From Akkermansiaceae bacterium (GTDB lineage: Bacteria > Verrucomicrobiota > Verrucomicrobiia > Verrucomicrobiales > Akkermansiaceae): 64,000 nt of DNA. Position numbers and translations under genes: made by a program. The stretch's first letter is position 1; each line of letters opens with the position of its first letter. Under the pieces are notes generated by a model that was given only the letters and a program-made list of their open reading frames with translations, was not told the origin of the DNA and searched no databases. Shown piece after piece: positions 1 to 8,263 of this stretch. The stretch spans positions 1 through 64,000 of the forward strand of contig JAQWSX010000176.1 of the NCBI GenBank assembly GCA_029242935.1. Direction: 5' to 3'.

Positions 1-1398
1 GATCTAATCTTAAAGGATGGCACTACCCCTCCTTCTTCTTACAGCTTTGATGAAACTCCAAATCGCCTAGCTGTTAAGTTAGAAACAAACCCAGCCAAAC
101 CATTAACCCTAAACTCCCCAAACCACCCTCGGATGTGGCGTGACACCCCGGCCGGAATTTGGTCTTTTACTTCAGAAGTAACTCTAACCTCCGTGCAACA
201 GGGTGACTTTTACACTGGGATCATCGTCGATGGAGAGCAAAACGGCTCGCCAGTGCGTTTCACGGTCGGCATGGAAGACGGTGATTTACTCCGTGCCAAA
301 AAGATCACGACATCAGGCACAACGATTCTTGGATCAATCAGTTGGACCGAAAAAGACGCAGTCGTTAGGATCTTTAAGAAAACAACGGGGATCGATCTCC
401 AGTATCGCACCGAACCCGGTGTCTGGGAGACTCTGGGAATGGCCTCTGGAAATATCACCACCTCGCAAGCTGGAATTTTTGCGTCCACCGATACCCCGCA
501 AGCCCTCCGCGTGGAATTCGATGATGCTCTCATCGTAGATTCAAGTATTAGTAGCCCAACCCTCGATAATCTTAGAATTACCGAGATCATGTATCATCCG
601 ATTGGTGGATCGTTCTACGAATTTATCGAAATCCAAAATACCGGTTCGACACCGCTTGCTCTTGATGGAGCTTCCTTCGATGACACCCAACCTTTCGGCG
701 CCTTTACCTTTACAAACGTCACTTTGGCCCCGGGGCAATATGCCGTAATCGTTTCTGCCGAATCAGCATTTCGTGCTCGCTACGGAAATAATATTCTCAT
801 CGCAGGCAACTGGGCTTCTGATGCACTCTCCAACGGAGGTGAAAACATCGAACTCCGCGATCCATTCCGCAACACCATTCACGATTTTTCATACGATGAC
901 AATGCCCCTTGGCCCCTCGCTGCCGATGGCACCGGCCCATCCTTGGAAGTCATTGATACGGAGGGAGATTACAATGACCCCCTGAACTGGCGTGCCTCTG
1001 CATATACCGGAGGAAGCCCCGGATTTTCCGAAGCCACCGACCAAGATGGCGACGGACTCAGTAACATCAGGGAAAACGCATTGGGCACCAATCCCAACTT
1101 ATTTGACACTGATGGCGACGGATCTTCCGACGGCGCGGAAACTGTTGCAGGGACCAACCCGCTAGATACCTCAGATTACTTTCGTATTCTATCGGTCGGA
1201 CCTACCGATACTCCGGACGAAATCGAAATCACTTGGGCTTCAGTCACCGGAAAAACCTACAGAGTTGAATCAAGCACCACCCTAGAGGGCGTCTGGAGCC
1301 TCCACGATTCAGTCACAGCAGGCGGCCCCACAAGCAGCTCGACCGATCAAACCTCTGGTGAGAAGAAATTTTACCGGATTCGAGTCAGTGGGCCTTAA
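1..1398 (+). CDS. Secreted lamin-tail-domain protein with Ca-binding type repeats, 5' end missing
   Basis: The reading frame is open from the first base, so the N-terminus lies outside the window; the first ATG at 133 is probably internal. The first third looks like a beta-rich concanavalin/LamG-like domain, but that is weak. The middle holds a lamin tail domain (LTD), recognisable from RITEIMYHP, EFIEIQNTG, the Gly/Asn pattern around GGENIELRD and the closing GGSPG. After it come two DxDGDG-type repeats (DQDGDGLSN and DTDGDGSSD, each followed by TNP), the thrombospondin type 3-like calcium repeats common in exported proteins of this phylum. A short beta domain ends the protein. LTDs in bacteria usually sit on large secreted or surface proteins, often with CotH or enzymatic domains upstream. 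The function of this one is unknown. Confidence 0.8.
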   Translation, partial: DLILKDGTTPPSSYSFDETPNRLAVKLETNPAKPLTLNSPNHPRMWRDTPAGIWSFTSEVTLTSVQQGDFYTGIIVDGEQNGSPVRFTVGMEDGDLLRAKKITTSGTTILGSISWTEKDAVVRIFKKTTGIDLQYRTEPGVWETLGMASGNITTSQAGIFASTDTPQALRVEFDDALIVDSSISSPTLDNLRITEIMYHPIGGSFYEFIEIQNTGSTPLALDGASFDDTQPFGAFTFTNVTLAPGQYAVIVSAESAFRARYGNNILIAGNWASDALSNGGENIELRDPFRNTIHDFSYDDNAPWPLAADGTGPSLEVIDTEGDYNDPLNWRASAYTGGSPGFSEATDQDGDGLSNIRENALGTNPNLFDTDGDGSSDGAETVAGTNPLDTSDYFRILSVGPTDTPDEIEITWASVTGKTYRVESSTTLEGVWSLHDSVTAGGPTSSSTDQTSGEKKFYRIRVSGP

Positions 1399-1424
1399 AG
1401 AGCCCGATTAACTCTAACACCCTT

Positions 1425-1560
1425 CTCGTAGAGAAAAATTGCTCTACTTAATGACCACGGGGGCCGTGGTGGCATACCTATTCCCGTAGAGAATCATACC
1501 CCACAAACTCACCCTCCTTTCGCTCTTCGTTCTAAGCGTGGGCACAATTTTAACTAATCT
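1425..1560 (-). other. Intergenic stretch with perfect 7-bp hairpin and short ORF-like fragment
   Basis: Between the lamin-tail gene and the esterase there is no complete gene. ACCACGG and CCGTGGT form a perfect 7-bp inverted repeat around GGG at 1454-1470, but no T-tract follows, so it is not a convincing terminator. On the minus strand a frame ending in a TAG at about 1447-1449 reads as a short coding-like peptide ending RYATTAPVVIK, without a credible start. It may be a decayed gene end or chance. Confidence 0.25.
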
Positions 1561-1657
1561 GATCGGATCTTAAAATTTTCAAAAAACTAATTCATCATCC
1601 TCGATAGCTTTCAACAGAATTAACCTAGCACCAGCAGCGAATCTTTGAGACCGTCAC

Positions 1658-2467
1658 ATGATGCGAATCCTCCTCCTATTTTTTATATCAGTCCTTCAAA
1701 TTTGGGCCACTGACAGCGATTACGAAATCAAGAAAGACATTCCTTATCGTGAGGACACCCAGGCCCTCGACGAGTATCAGCGTGAAAGATGTCTTCTAGA
1801 TATCCATCACCCTTCATCAAGAGGCTTTGCGACCATTATCTGGTTTCACGGTGGCGGGTTGACTTCGGGGGGGAAAAGTTTTCCCAAAGATCTTCAGAAT
1901 AAAGGACATGCCATCGTTGCTGTTAACTATCGGCTGAGTCCGAAAGTCCAAGTCACCGAATGCCTTGACGACGCAGCTGCCGCAGTTGCCTGGGTCATAA
2001 AAAACATCGGGAAACTTGGGGGAGATCAGAAGCGCATCTTCATTAGCGGACATTCTGCCGGAGGTTACCTCACGAGTATGATCGGGCTTGATTCATCTTG
2101 GCTCAAGCGTCACCAGGTGGATACCAATGATATTGCAGGTCTCATTCCATACAGTGGGCACGCCATCACACATTTCACAGTTCGAAAGGAGCGTGGCATT
2201 GCTGCAACTCGCCCTGTCGTCGACGAACTGGCGCCCCTCTTCCACGTGAGGAAGGATGCCCCACCCATTCTCCTAATCACAGGTGATCGCGAAAAAGAGC
2301 TTCTCGGTCGCTATGAGGAAAATGCCTATCTCTTCAGAATGCTAAAAGTTGCAGGGCATCAGGACGTTACCTTGTTCGAAATTGATGGTTATGGGCATGG
2401 CATGACGGACCCGGCACACCCCCTACTATTAAATTTTGTGCAGCGAATTGGATCCAAAAAAAGATGA
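1658..2467 (+). CDS. Secreted alpha/beta hydrolase (carboxylesterase/lipase-like)
   Basis: An alpha/beta-hydrolase of 269 residues. The HGGG oxyanion-hole motif (WFHGGGLTSGG, about residue 65) and the nucleophile elbow GHSAGGYL (about residue 131) mark the esterase/lipase family that acts on carboxylic esters. A late Asp in ITGDRE and the His in YGHGM complete the expected Ser-Asp-His triad. The first 17 or so residues are hydrophobic and end before ATDSDYE, consistent with a signal peptide and a periplasmic or secreted enzyme. Two adjacent ATGs (1658 and 1661) could serve as start. It is transcribed alone. In this phylum such proteins are often predicted sugar-ester or xylan esterases, but the substrate cannot be read from the sequence. 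Confidence 0.85.
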   Translation: MMRILLLFFISVLQIWATDSDYEIKKDIPYREDTQALDEYQRERCLLDIHHPSSRGFATIIWFHGGGLTSGGKSFPKDLQNKGHAIVAVNYRLSPKVQVTECLDDAAAAVAWVIKNIGKLGGDQKRIFISGHSAGGYLTSMIGLDSSWLKRHQVDTNDIAGLIPYSGHAITHFTVRKERGIAATRPVVDELAPLFHVRKDAPPILLITGDREKELLGRYEENAYLFRMLKVAGHQDVTLFEIDGYGHGMTDPAHPLLLNFVQRIGSKKR

Positions 2468-2736
2468 CTCCGAATTTCGTTCCGAAGCGACTACTAGAAA
2501 ACGGTTTCCAGAGTTAAACCCGATATCATTCATTGTAATGACTGGATGACAGGTCTGATTTTTGCGGAGGCCAAGAAACTCTTGGCATTCTTACTCTTTT
2601 CACCATTCACAATATCCACACTCAGGAGGCCACCCTCGCCCAATTAGAAACACAGGGATTCCAGCCAGAGACTTTTGGGACAAACTCTACTTCGGAAGCT
2701 ACCCCGAGAGCTTCAACGGGTCCTATTAGACCAACC

Positions 2737-3972
2737 CTATCGACCTCCTCGGAAAAGGGAGATCGTCCGCTCCATCGCACCATTGTGCTTTTCCAGCACA
2801 GCACGCGCTTTTGGAACTTGCCCCCTAGGTAATTTACGAAGCGCGGAAACTAACTCTTCGCGAGAAGACACCATACAAATTCCACCCGCCTCTTTGAGCT
2901 CAGAAACTAGGGGCTCAAAATTTGCCATATTTGATCCGCAAATGACCGGCACTCCGGCGAGAATTGCTTCGGAAGGATTCTGCCCACCCTCTTCAAAGAA
3001 GCTCTTTCCGATGACCACGACATCCGCGTGAGCTGTCCAGTCGCGTAACTCTCCCGTGCTATCAATCACAAACGATTCGCTCCCCAAAGGCTGCTGGAAT
3101 TCGCTTCTTAAAATCACATCGTCATTTAAAGCCTCGACCACCTCAGCTCGGCGCTCGGCATGCCGGGGCACAATAACCGATTGATAGCCTAGCTCTCTGA
3201 AAACATCGTCAAGGTATTCCTCTTCACCGGGAAAGGTTGAGACAGCCATCGCCACCGGCCTCTTCGGAAATCGATCCAGCATCGCCGAAAATTCCGGTCT
3301 CTTCTCTGGCAAAGCCGCACCCGACGGATCAAACTTCACATTTCCGGTGAGCACCGCCGCTTTCTCTCGAACTCCAATGGTCTGCCATCGGACAAGATCC
3401 TCTTTTTCGGGAACTCCGACATAGTCCAGCAACTCCAGAAAGGGGGCCACAAAACTTTGAAACTTTTTCAGGCGCCGGCCAGATCTCGGAGAAAGACGAG
3501 CATTCATCAAACCGATCGGAATTCCAAGGCAGTGAGTTTCATAGATCAGATTCGGCCAGATCTCGGATTCCACCATCACCACTACCCGGGGCTCCAACCG
3601 CTTCATAACGCGGCGGATCAAGAACCCAAGATCAAGCGGTGCATAAATGACCCGCACATCTTCGGGTGCCTTGTCCCGGGCCACCGCCATTCCGGTCGCC
3701 GTGGTGGGGACCAACACAAAATGATCACCTGTTTCTTTCCGCCATTCCGTGATCACCTTTAGCGCGAGAAGCACCTCCCCCACGCTCACCGCGTGGATAT
3801 AAACTGCTCCAGTGCGTTCAAACTCAACTTCTCTCCCATAGATCCCAATCCGCTCCAACAACCCACTCCCCCAACCATCGCGACGCAACATCTTCAACAT
3901 CCAAAAAGGCGCAGCAGCTAGCGCTACCAGCGGGTAGAGAATTCTCCAAACAATTATGACCAAGGTCCTCAT
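2737..3972 (-). CDS. waaA: 3-deoxy-D-manno-octulosonic acid (Kdo) transferase
   Basis: Transfers Kdo from CMP-Kdo to lipid IVA at the inner face of the inner membrane. The 411-residue length fits the family. The N-terminal hydrophobic segment anchors it. AVSVGEVLLA, the PTTATG segment and VESEIWPNLI are typical of the N-terminal GT30 fold, and the C-terminal half has KSFFEEGGQNPSEA, equivalent to the GGHN-EP motif of KdtA. The frame is open further upstream, but the ATG chosen (MRTLVIIVW) lies one base after the rsmD stop, giving a tightly coupled pair. It is the last gene of a minus-strand operon. It fits with kdsD and lipid A genes further along the window. Confidence 0.92.
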   Translation of the reverse strand: MRTLVIIVWRILYPLVALAAAPFWMLKMLRRDGWGSGLLERIGIYGREVEFERTGAVYIHAVSVGEVLLALKVITEWRKETGDHFVLVPTTATGMAVARDKAPEDVRVIYAPLDLGFLIRRVMKRLEPRVVVMVESEIWPNLIYETHCLGIPIGLMNARLSPRSGRRLKKFQSFVAPFLELLDYVGVPEKEDLVRWQTIGVREKAAVLTGNVKFDPSGAALPEKRPEFSAMLDRFPKRPVAMAVSTFPGEEEYLDDVFRELGYQSVIVPRHAERRAEVVEALNDDVILRSEFQQPLGSESFVIDSTGELRDWTAHADVVVIGKSFFEEGGQNPSEAILAGVPVICGSNMANFEPLVSELKEAGGICMVSSREELVSALRKLPRGQVPKARAVLEKHNGAMERTISLFRGGR

Positions 3973-3973
3973 C

Positions 3974-4519
3974 TCAAGATTCCAACTGATAAATTGCAAT
4001 TCGGCTCCGGCCATAATCCCTGCTTTGAACCAAAGCCAATTCTTTCGGACCAGGAAGTTCTCCCACCGCTTCACGCTCCAAGATCAAAAAACCATCCTTC
4101 GCCAACCATTGCTCCCAGCCTTCGGTGGCAATCAAATCACGTGCCGGATCACTCAAACCATCGGCGTAGGGAGGATCAGCAAAAATCAAATCGTAACTCG
4201 TTCTTTCGCTACGTAGAAAAGCTCCCACTTCGCGTTGAATTACTCTCCCGTCTTTGTATCCCGTCTTGTTTAAATTCTCCTCAATGACCCGGCATGCCCC
4301 ACGATTCTGCTCCACAAAAGTACACGAAGCCCCACCGCGGCTCAAGGCCTCAATCCCTAGGGCACCCGACCCCGCATAAAGATCAAGAACTCGTGCGTCG
4401 GGAATCACGGCCTTGAGAATCCCAAATACCGACTCACGGACGCGATCCGTAGTCGGACGCGAAACTTCACGCGGAACCTTTAGGGGGTGCCCCTTTGCTG
4501 AACCGGCAATAATTCTCAT
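3974..4519 (-). CDS. rsmD: 16S rRNA (guanine(966)-N2)-methyltransferase
   Basis: A SAM-dependent methyltransferase that modifies G966 of 16S rRNA. RIIAGSAKG at the N-terminus, RPTTDRVRESVFGIL, the SAM-binding LDLYAGSGALGIEALSRG and the catalytic DPPY (IFADPPYADG, about residue 117) are all present and in family order. Its 181 residues match the usual length. The ATG overlaps the stop of the upstream AsmA-like gene by four bases (ATGA), and its own stop lies one base before waaA, so translation is probably coupled. Confidence 0.95.
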   Translation of the reverse strand: MRIIAGSAKGHPLKVPREVSRPTTDRVRESVFGILKAVIPDARVLDLYAGSGALGIEALSRGGASCTFVEQNRGACRVIEENLNKTGYKDGRVIQREVGAFLRSERTSYDLIFADPPYADGLSDPARDLIATEGWEQWLAKDGFLILEREAVGELPGPKELALVQSRDYGRSRIAIYQLES

Positions 4520-5964
4520 GGTAAATTAGGAGGATCGGTATTCTTTCGACTCAGGACCTCTTCCGCGGTCGCAAAAAAAGGAACCCAGGAACGATCCTCA
4601 CCAAGGTCCATCATCAATGTCCCGTTACGAGCTTCAATCCGAATATCCCGAAATGCGCGATCAGGAGTAATTAGCGGCTGAAAGTCCATTAGCAGGTTCC
4701 CGGAAGTCATCCTCACTCTTTTCGCGTGGGATTGTGCCCTTTCAGGGCTCGAAACAATCCGCACCGTTGCTGCCGCCTCTCCCGCAGCCGTCGCAAACCC
4801 ATTGATCAGAATGGCGTCCTCCTCACCAATAGCCCGAACATCTTTAGCCACAACTCCTGCCGCTGTGACAACGAACTTGGCCTTTCCACGGTTAAATCTC
4901 ATTCCGCCTTCATCCCGAGGGTCATTGATCACCACATTTTCAAAGTTCGTGACACTACTCCCTTTGAAACTCGCAGGAACCAACAAGTAACCCTGAAGTT
5001 GATTCCTTGAATTCAAATTAGACACCGCCACTGGGGATTTTTGCTCCCGAAAAACCGAACTCAAATCAACCTGCTGATCTGGAAGGCTCACCTGTAAACC
5101 AGCAGGAAAACCAGCGGCCAGTTTCACGGCCGCCGATAGCTCAAGATTCAAGCCAAAGACTTTAAGCGAATGCTCCATGACCGCAAGCGAGCGATCTGCC
5201 CACACCACAGGGATCGTCAATCCCCCTTCTGAAATCGCATCTGAAATCCTAACTTCCCGGCAGGAAATCTCGCCCTCCCGAGTGCCTCCCCAAAGCGGAA
5301 TCTCACCCTCGATTTGGTCCAGAGTCAGTGAGAGATCGGGAACTCGTTCTGAAAAGATCTTCACTTTCGCATTGGATAAAATAATCACTCCCTCAAAATC
5401 CTCGCTTGGCGGCGAGGTCACATTGGGAGCCTCACTTTTTGCAGGAACGTCGTCCCGGGCTAATGGAGATTCCTCGGTTTTCTGATCTGCTGGTTGACTT
5501 TCAGGATCTGGATGAGGCACCTCCTCTTGATCGCCTGGCCGTTCAACCACCGCCGACTTAGAAGCCCCCTCCATGGACAGGGCCAGAATATCACTAATCG
5601 TCTCAACCGCAACATTAGCACTAAGCTGATTGACCTCGAGTCGTTCCCAACGCCTTTTCCCCCTCAGCAGAGAAATCCACGATACATCGACACGAATCTC
5701 ACGAACTGAAAAAAGAGCATTTTTCTGCCCCAATTTAGCTGGAACAAATACCTGGAAATTGCTCGCCGTCACTCCCGTCCAGGGCGACCATGTCACACTT
5801 TCCAATTGGCAAGGCAGGCCTATTTTTTGCTCTATCTTATTGCAAAGGATCCTAGTCCCCAGCGCAGTTGAAAACAACAGGTTCACACATCCCCAAGCAA
5901 GTAGCGGCATTGTTGCCCACGTGCGGAATTGTAGTCCAAGAACTCGTTTTTTCAAAAGATTCAC
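4516..5964 (-). CDS. AsmA-like membrane-anchored periplasmic protein
   Basis: A 482-residue protein with a Lys/Arg-rich start followed by one membrane segment (about residues 20-38) and a long beta-rich region. The opening after the membrane segment (KIEQKIGLPCQLESVTWSPWTG-type pattern) resembles AsmA/TamB-family proteins, which form periplasmic beta-grooves for lipid traffic or envelope assembly. A Pro/Glu/Asp/Ser-rich linker sits around residues 150-190. The start is GTG at 5964, preferred because GAGAGGG lies seven bases upstream; a longer frame begins with TTG at 5982. It is followed, with a four-base overlap, by rsmD and waaA. The family assignment is from pattern only; the precise role is not known. 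Confidence 0.6.
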   Translation of the reverse strand: MNLLKKRVLGLQFRTWATMPLLAWGCVNLLFSTALGTRILCNKIEQKIGLPCQLESVTWSPWTGVTASNFQVFVPAKLGQKNALFSVREIRVDVSWISLLRGKRRWERLEVNQLSANVAVETISDILALSMEGASKSAVVERPGDQEEVPHPDPESQPADQKTEESPLARDDVPAKSEAPNVTSPPSEDFEGVIILSNAKVKIFSERVPDLSLTLDQIEGEIPLWGGTREGEISCREVRISDAISEGGLTIPVVWADRSLAVMEHSLKVFGLNLELSAAVKLAAGFPAGLQVSLPDQQVDLSSVFREQKSPVAVSNLNSRNQLQGYLLVPASFKGSSVTNFENVVINDPRDEGGMRFNRGKAKFVVTAAGVVAKDVRAIGEEDAILINGFATAAGEAAATVRIVSSPERAQSHAKRVRMTSGNLLMDFQPLITPDRAFRDIRIEARNGTLMMDLGEDRSWVPFFATAEEVLSRKNTDPPNLP

Positions 5965-5985
5965 ACGACTGGACCCTCTCAATTC

Positions 5986-6699
5986 CTATTTGAGCGGAAA
6001 ACGAATCACTCTACTGACATCCTCCAGAACAGTGTTATTTGCCGTAATATCCTGAAGACGATAAACGAGAAAACCAAATTTCCCGTCAGCAGATTTTCCA
6101 AGGGCCATATTCTCTTTAGTTTTTCCCAACGGTGTCTCCTCCTCAAACCTCCATTCGACTCCTTTCCATTCGCCAAGAATCGTTTCCTCGCCAGCATCAA
6201 TATCATCGATCCGCTTCATAACACCGTTGGTCGAACGAAACGCATCTTCCTTTTCTTCATATCGGAGCAAGGAAATCATTGCTCCCGTTCCCGATAATCT
6301 AAAGCTCCATTTGCCGCGCCGCTGTTCAAGAAGAACGCCGACCTTCTCCAGAACCTTAAATTCCCGCTTACCCCAGAGATCCAGGTATTCCTCATACTGT
6401 GCAGTGGTCAGATTAAGATTTTTGTGAAACGGAAGCGGAATCCCCGGCTTAGCATTCTTTGAGTATTCCTCATACCACTCGGGGTCGTTCTTCGCTCCCT
6501 CCTTCACCAATTTTATATATTTCTGGATTTCCTCCGGCGGAGTCACCACCACCCTTTCACCTTCGTAAAGCTTGTTCGGCTCAAGAATGTTCGTGAAAAC
6601 TTGGGGCGCTGTAGCCTGCGCAAAAACCCCAGCTGAAAATAGTATCACAAATGAAATGGCGAAAAAAGCAGTCACCCGGTTATTGTATTGTTTCATCAT
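5986..6699 (-). CDS. Secreted protein of unknown function
   Basis: I do not recognise this family. The 237-residue protein begins with a clear signal peptide (hydrophobic stretch FFAISFVILFSAGVFA, likely cleavage after it). The mature part is charged and has no cysteine. Features include the TPPEEIQKYIKLVKEG segment and a beta-rich second half that ends in VIRFPLK. Two consecutive ATG codons could both start it; the first is used here. It starts one base after the stop of a 45-residue membrane ORF and ends 21 bases before the AsmA-like gene, so it probably belongs to the same transcription unit. Confidence 0.7.
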   Translation of the reverse strand: MMKQYNNRVTAFFAISFVILFSAGVFAQATAPQVFTNILEPNKLYEGERVVVTPPEEIQKYIKLVKEGAKNDPEWYEEYSKNAKPGIPLPFHKNLNLTTAQYEEYLDLWGKREFKVLEKVGVLLEQRRGKWSFRLSGTGAMISLLRYEEKEDAFRSTNGVMKRIDDIDAGEETILGEWKGVEWRFEEETPLGKTKENMALGKSADGKFGFLVYRLQDITANNTVLEDVSRVIRFPLK

Positions 6700-6700
6700 T

Positions 6701-6838
6701 CTAAATTATTGTCTCTTTCGATTGCTTTGCGCTCTTCGCCTGTTCGGACCCAACCATATAACTTCGCACAAGTAAACCCGCACCTGCCGCCACTATTCCC
6801 GGCACCAAAAATAGAAACGACCTCTTCACATTTAACAT
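6701..6838 (-). CDS. Small membrane protein, 45 residues
   Basis: A short ORF with the layout of a real small membrane protein. It has a basic start (MLNVKRS), one hydrophobic segment (FLFLVPGIVAAGAGLLV) and a hydrophilic Ser/Lys/Gln tail. Its TAG stop is separated from the next gene's ATG by one base, which suggests translational coupling. A GTG three codons downstream is an alternative start. A competing 64-codon frame over the same stretch starts with TTG and has a cysteine-rich, less protein-like sequence. No homology is claimed. Confidence 0.5.
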   Translation of the reverse strand: MLNVKRSFLFLVPGIVAAGAGLLVRSYMVGSEQAKSAKQSKETII

Positions 6839-6921
6839 AAAACAAGCGCAACTGAGAATCGCCACGCAAATCGGGGGCTGCAGAAGGCAAGTGACGCTAA
6901 AAAGACGAACACGCGCAAGGG

Positions 6922-7098
6922 TTATTGTTCTGCCTGCTTCCCCCCGTTTTTATGCCACGCAGACGTTGGCCCATCCAGTCTGCCTTCCTTTAAGGTATGT
7001 TCAGCACTCTTCTGCCCGGTTTCATGCAAATTAAAAGCTCTACCCGTGTAAGGAGTGTCCGAGCCATTGAGATAAAGGATACCTTTGCGATTTTCTAA
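6922..7098 (-). pseudogene. MORN-repeat remnant in frame with the preceding gene, cut off by one stop codon
   Basis: Directly after the TAA of the 378-residue gene the same frame continues open for 58 codons. It encodes a recognisable MORN-type repeat: LYLNGSDTPYTGR, FNLHETGQKSAE and LKEGRLDGPTSAWHKNGGK, ending at TAA. The alternation of NG, G-Q-K and DG-W-NG residues is the MORN/YwqK-like pattern. There is no ATG, GTG or TTG that could plausibly start it. Proteins of this type commonly enter the repeat through a D-L-x-x-R-x-G-x-x-Y phrase, and here LENRKGILY follows the stop immediately, so the simplest reading is a gene split by a nonsense codon. Confidence 0.6.
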
Positions 7099-8235
7099 TT
7101 AATCGGCATCAACGGCATCTGATTCGTTCCCAGAAACTTCCTGTGGATTATGAGGAAACGCCCACCTTGTCGATTCCAGCCCCTCAATCAGCATTGAACG
7201 CGTAGCCTTGCTTTCCTCTAAGAATCTTGCCTTGATGATCGCAGCCTTTTGAGATTCATCACCTTCAAGCGGAAAAGCTTTAAGGAACTCCCGCTCCAAA
7301 GTAGTCCCCTTTTTCACAAAGCCATAAAGAGTAGTTTCCGATCCACGAAAGTTTAGTCGGAAACAATCAAACTCGCTCTCATCCGAAAATTCATACGTAT
7401 AGAAATTATCTCTCTGGGCATAGACCCTCAGCCCCATCAACTCGGTTGGACGCGATTTGGCAAGATCTTCTGGGCTCATTGGGAGATAACACACAAATGA
7501 TTCCCAATCTACGAGCATGCCATCCGGCCGGTCTTCGATAAGAATGGGAATGCCCTTCTCTTTTTCCTCAACCTTCACCCCTAGAGCTATGAACGGCTTA
7601 TTCTCGAGCGAAATGCTATGATACTTTTTCGTAGCTCTGAATACTAGGGGCTCAATTGGATTGCGCGCATAATAAGACTCCATCAGCGGAGCAACCCTCT
7701 CCGGATGCCTAACCCATTTAATCATCTCCTCAAGCGATTCAGCACTTAGGAATTCAGTCATGACCTTCTCCATTTTGTTAAAATGAACTTCCGCGGCCTC
7801 TCGTTCACTCTCCTCCGCCTCCGCACCCTTAGGTCGGTCTAGATCGCGACCCAATAGTTGATTAGCAATTTTCACATCTATCAAATCACTCTCGGAATCA
7901 CCCATGTTAGTTTGGAAAACCACCCAGCCCAAAATACCAAACAAGCCAACTGCCAATAAAACAAACCAACCCATCGGAACCAAGTCATCATCGGACTCCC
8001 TATCAAACTCCAACCACTCCCTTTCTGGATCGAATAGCTTTTCCTTAGCAGAATTCTCCTCAGAAGAATTTTCTTGAGTAGTAGATTCCTCCGCTGGAGC
8101 CAGAACAGCATTGGGTATTCCCCCCTTTTTCTTCAATGACCCCTCTTTCTCCGCGTCCAAACGAATAACCTCCGTAGGCACCTCATCGACAACCCTGATC
8201 TGATCTTTCCTATTTTCGTTCGACCTCTCTGCCAT
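7099..8235 (-). CDS. One-TM protein of unknown function; probably the N-terminal part of a split MORN gene
   Basis: A 378-residue protein with an acidic, low-complexity cytoplasmic region (residues 1-85, rich in Glu and Ser), one membrane segment (about 88-107, WFVLLAVGLFGILGWVVF) and a soluble region of about 270 residues without cysteine clusters or known catalytic motifs. I do not recognise the soluble domain. It ends in GNESDAVDAD and TAA, after which the same frame continues into a MORN repeat (see the pseudogene entry). It is divergent from the GT28-type glycosyltransferase, with only 28 bases between the start codons. It may head the operon that runs down to waaA. Confidence 0.7.
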   Translation of the reverse strand: MAERSNENRKDQIRVVDEVPTEVIRLDAEKEGSLKKKGGIPNAVLAPAEESTTQENSSEENSAKEKLFDPEREWLEFDRESDDDLVPMGWFVLLAVGLFGILGWVVFQTNMGDSESDLIDVKIANQLLGRDLDRPKGAEAEESEREAAEVHFNKMEKVMTEFLSAESLEEMIKWVRHPERVAPLMESYYARNPIEPLVFRATKKYHSISLENKPFIALGVKVEEKEKGIPILIEDRPDGMLVDWESFVCYLPMSPEDLAKSRPTELMGLRVYAQRDNFYTYEFSDESEFDCFRLNFRGSETTLYGFVKKGTTLEREFLKAFPLEGDESQKAAIIKARFLEESKATRSMLIEGLESTRWAFPHNPQEVSGNESDAVDAD

Positions 8236-8263
8236 TCTTCAATGTCAGAATGACCTCAAATGA

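Noticed and set aside
2468-2736. Two open frames downstream of the esterase (one ending KLYFGSYPESFNGSY, one reading QEATLAQLETQGFQPETFG)
   Set aside because: They compete in different frames over the same bases, lack starts and match no family I know; I see no supported gene here.
6696-6890. 64-codon TTG-started frame upstream of the 237-residue secreted protein
   Set aside because: It overlaps the better 45-residue membrane ORF; TTG start, unlikely composition and several cysteines.
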